Assembly (NCBI RefSeq): GCF_004210375.1
Contig: NC_134834.1
Location: 91,950,170-92,014,169 of the forward strand
Direction of reading: 5' to 3'
Origin: Tachypleus tridentatus
Taxonomy: Eukaryota > Arthropoda > Merostomata > Xiphosura > Limulidae
Length of the DNA: 64,000 bases
The notes beneath the pieces were generated by a model. That model was not told the origin of the DNA and made no database searches. It was given only the letters and a program-made list of their open reading frames with translations. Position 1 is the stretch's first letter. Each line of letters starts with the position of its first letter. Below are positions 62,868 through 64,000 of this stretch, in pieces. The translations under genes and the position numbers were made by a program.

Positions 62868-63108
62868 GGTTGTTTTTTTTAATTTCGCGCAAAGCTACTC
62901 AAGGGCATCTGCGCTAGCCGTCCCTAATTTAGTGATGATGACGAATCAACTCTTGAGCTACTCTTTTATCTACGAATAGTGGGATTGACCGTCACATTAT
63001 AACGCCCCAACGGCTGAAAGTGCAAGCATGTTTGGTACGACGGGAATTCGAACCCGCGACCCTCAGATTACGAGTCGAACGCTTTAACCCACCTGAGCAT
63101 GCCGGGCC
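62868..63108 (-). mobile_element. tRNA-derived SINE, family 1, with internal deletion
   Basis: aatttcgcgcaaagctactc, tctgcgctagccgtccctaa, then a gap in the body, ccgtcacattataacgcccc, gggaattcgaacccgcgacc and the head end gccgggcc. Opposite in orientation to the next copy 149 bp away. Confidence 0.88.
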
Positions 63109-63256
63109 GAACGAACATATAGTTAGATTTTGTGTTATTTTCATCAGCCTGAGATATGGCCTTTTTTGTTGAAAGTATTAACTTTTATATAGGTATTTGT
63201 GGACAATTTTCTGAGACAAACAACAACGGTAGTAGTGAAAGTTACTTATTAAGGAG

Positions 63257-63536
63257 GGCCCGGCATGGCCAGGTGGGTTAAGGCGTTCGACTCGTAATTT
63301 GAGGGTCGAGGGTTCAAATCCCCGTCGCACCAAACATGCTCGCCCTTTCAGCCGTGGGGGCGTTATAAAGTGACGGTCAATCCCACTATTCGTTGGTAAA
63401 AGAGTAGCCCAAGAACTGGCGGTGGGTGGTGATGACTAGCTGCCTTCCCTCTAGTCTTACACTGCTAAATTAGGGATTGCTAGCGCAGATAGCCCTCGTG
63501 TAGTTTTGCGCGAAATTCCAAAACAAACAAACAAAC
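63257..63536 (+). mobile_element. tRNA-derived SINE, family 1, full length
   Basis: Head GGCCCGGCATGGCCAGGTGG (A-box region), gggttcaaatccccg (B box) and CACCA, then the body to gcgcgaaattcc and an (AAAC)n tail. Best copy in the window and a good reference for the family. Head and tail are both present. Confidence 0.92.
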
Positions 63537-63871
63537 TTATTAACGAGTTACTTTGTCGCTACCCGGTAATCAGTTAACACGTGTTTATCGGATTGCCTTT
63601 TTATAATGATAAAAAATTTTGTCCTCGGATGTTTATTAATTAAGCAGCATTGACTAATTCGAGACTTTATTTTACATGGAGACAAGGATTTCCTTACTGT
63701 ATTCACCACCTGTAATTATGATACAGTTAACTAAACTACCGAAATGTGAACATTCTAATAAAACTATTAAAATTGTGAACTCAGTTATTTCTCGATTATT
63801 TTATACCATTTGTTCGTCTGTTTTATTAAAACCGTCTAATGATTAGTTTATCGTTTAAACTAAAGTTAGAC

Positions 63872-63903
63872 CTGAAGATGAAAGGCGGAAGGCTTTCGAA
63901 ACG
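63872..63903 (+). ncRNA. Hammerhead-ribozyme-like motif near window edge
   Basis: Plus strand: CTGAAGA, T, GAAAG-8-nt loop-CTTTC stem II, then GAAACG. Same architecture as the motif at 57584-57610, including the extra base after the CUGANGA box. It probably marks the end of another Penelope-like element. Confidence 0.55.
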
Positions 63904-63913
63904 TCGTCTTCCA

Positions 63914-64000
63914 TATTTGTGTCTCCACAACAGGCAGGTGCCGTCCATTCTACAAAGTTTCATCATTGAATGTTGTTATTTGTATTTAAGCAATAAGTCT
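63914..64000 (-). mobile_element. Fragment matching the 5' end of the I-like LINE
   Basis: tgtgtctccacaacaggcag, then tgcc and tccattctacaa, then gtttcatcat matches 50163-50214, the 5' end of the element at 44770-50237, with a few differences. The window ends before the extent of the match is clear. Confidence 0.6.

Noticed and set aside
63257..63332. tRNA gene at the head of the SINE
   Set aside because: A and B boxes exist, but the acceptor arm does not pair (GGCCCGG against GTCGCAC) and the sequence continues into the SINE body found in other copies.

Overview
The window is eukaryotic, AT-rich, intron-rich and heavily loaded with repeats. It is dominated by one protein-coding gene on the minus strand, the replicative helicase subunit MCM3. 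I assembled its complete coding sequence from 18 exons between 53231 (ATG) and 2111 (stop). Every intron is GT-AG, the phases are consistent throughout, and about 813 residues are encoded. One surplus base in exon 6 (T run at 17330-17333) breaks the reading frame. An E2F-type site and a CACGTG E-box lie about 85-110 bp upstream of the ATG, as expected for a G1/S replication gene. I recognise no second host gene.

Organism: gene structure, Penelope-like elements, CR1 and I-type LINEs, mariner and Tigger transposons, and at least three tRNA-derived SINE families point to an arthropod or other invertebrate. The SINE consensus (tRNA head, then a body that includes cgcgaaattcaaaac) looks like what I recall from horseshoe crab genomes. 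That species assignment is inference from memory, not a search.

Layout by coordinate. 1-2110: sequence downstream of MCM3, nothing recognised. 2111-5411: exons 18-14. 5412-10744: intron 13 with a decayed CR1-like LINE (about 7030-9965). 10745-17391: exons 13-6. 17392-22552: intron 5 with an inverted Penelope-end hairpin, a 43-bp triplicate, a CA microsatellite and two SINEs. 22553-22683: exon 5. 22684-33231: intron 4 with a 76-bp triplicate, a 48-bp minisatellite, and a degenerate DIRS-like retrotransposon (about 27430-32010) that contains a short hAT-like repeat. Exon 4 (33232-33317), exon 3 (37439-37561) and exon 2 (41512-41624) are separated by introns holding a truncated I-like LINE (35105-36600) and a 2.37-kb Tigger element (38843-41215). 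41625-53162: intron 1 with a CR1-like LINE split by a nearly full-length I-like LINE (44770-50237) carrying a 16-bp target-site duplication, and a 408-bp mariner-derived MITE (52085-52492). 53163-53231: coding part of exon 1. 53340-64000: upstream sequence with SINEs, a Penelope-like element with an open RT/GIY-YIG frame (57530-59060), hammerhead-like motifs, and a fragment matching the 5' end of the I-like LINE at the window edge.

No new multi-gene system was found. The observations most worth following are the MCM3 exon 6 frameshift, the I-like LINE whose two ends carry inverted complementary 18-mers, the hammerhead-like ends of the Penelope elements, the mariner MITE that keeps the start of a transposase, and two unclassified interspersed repeat families shared between MCM3 introns.
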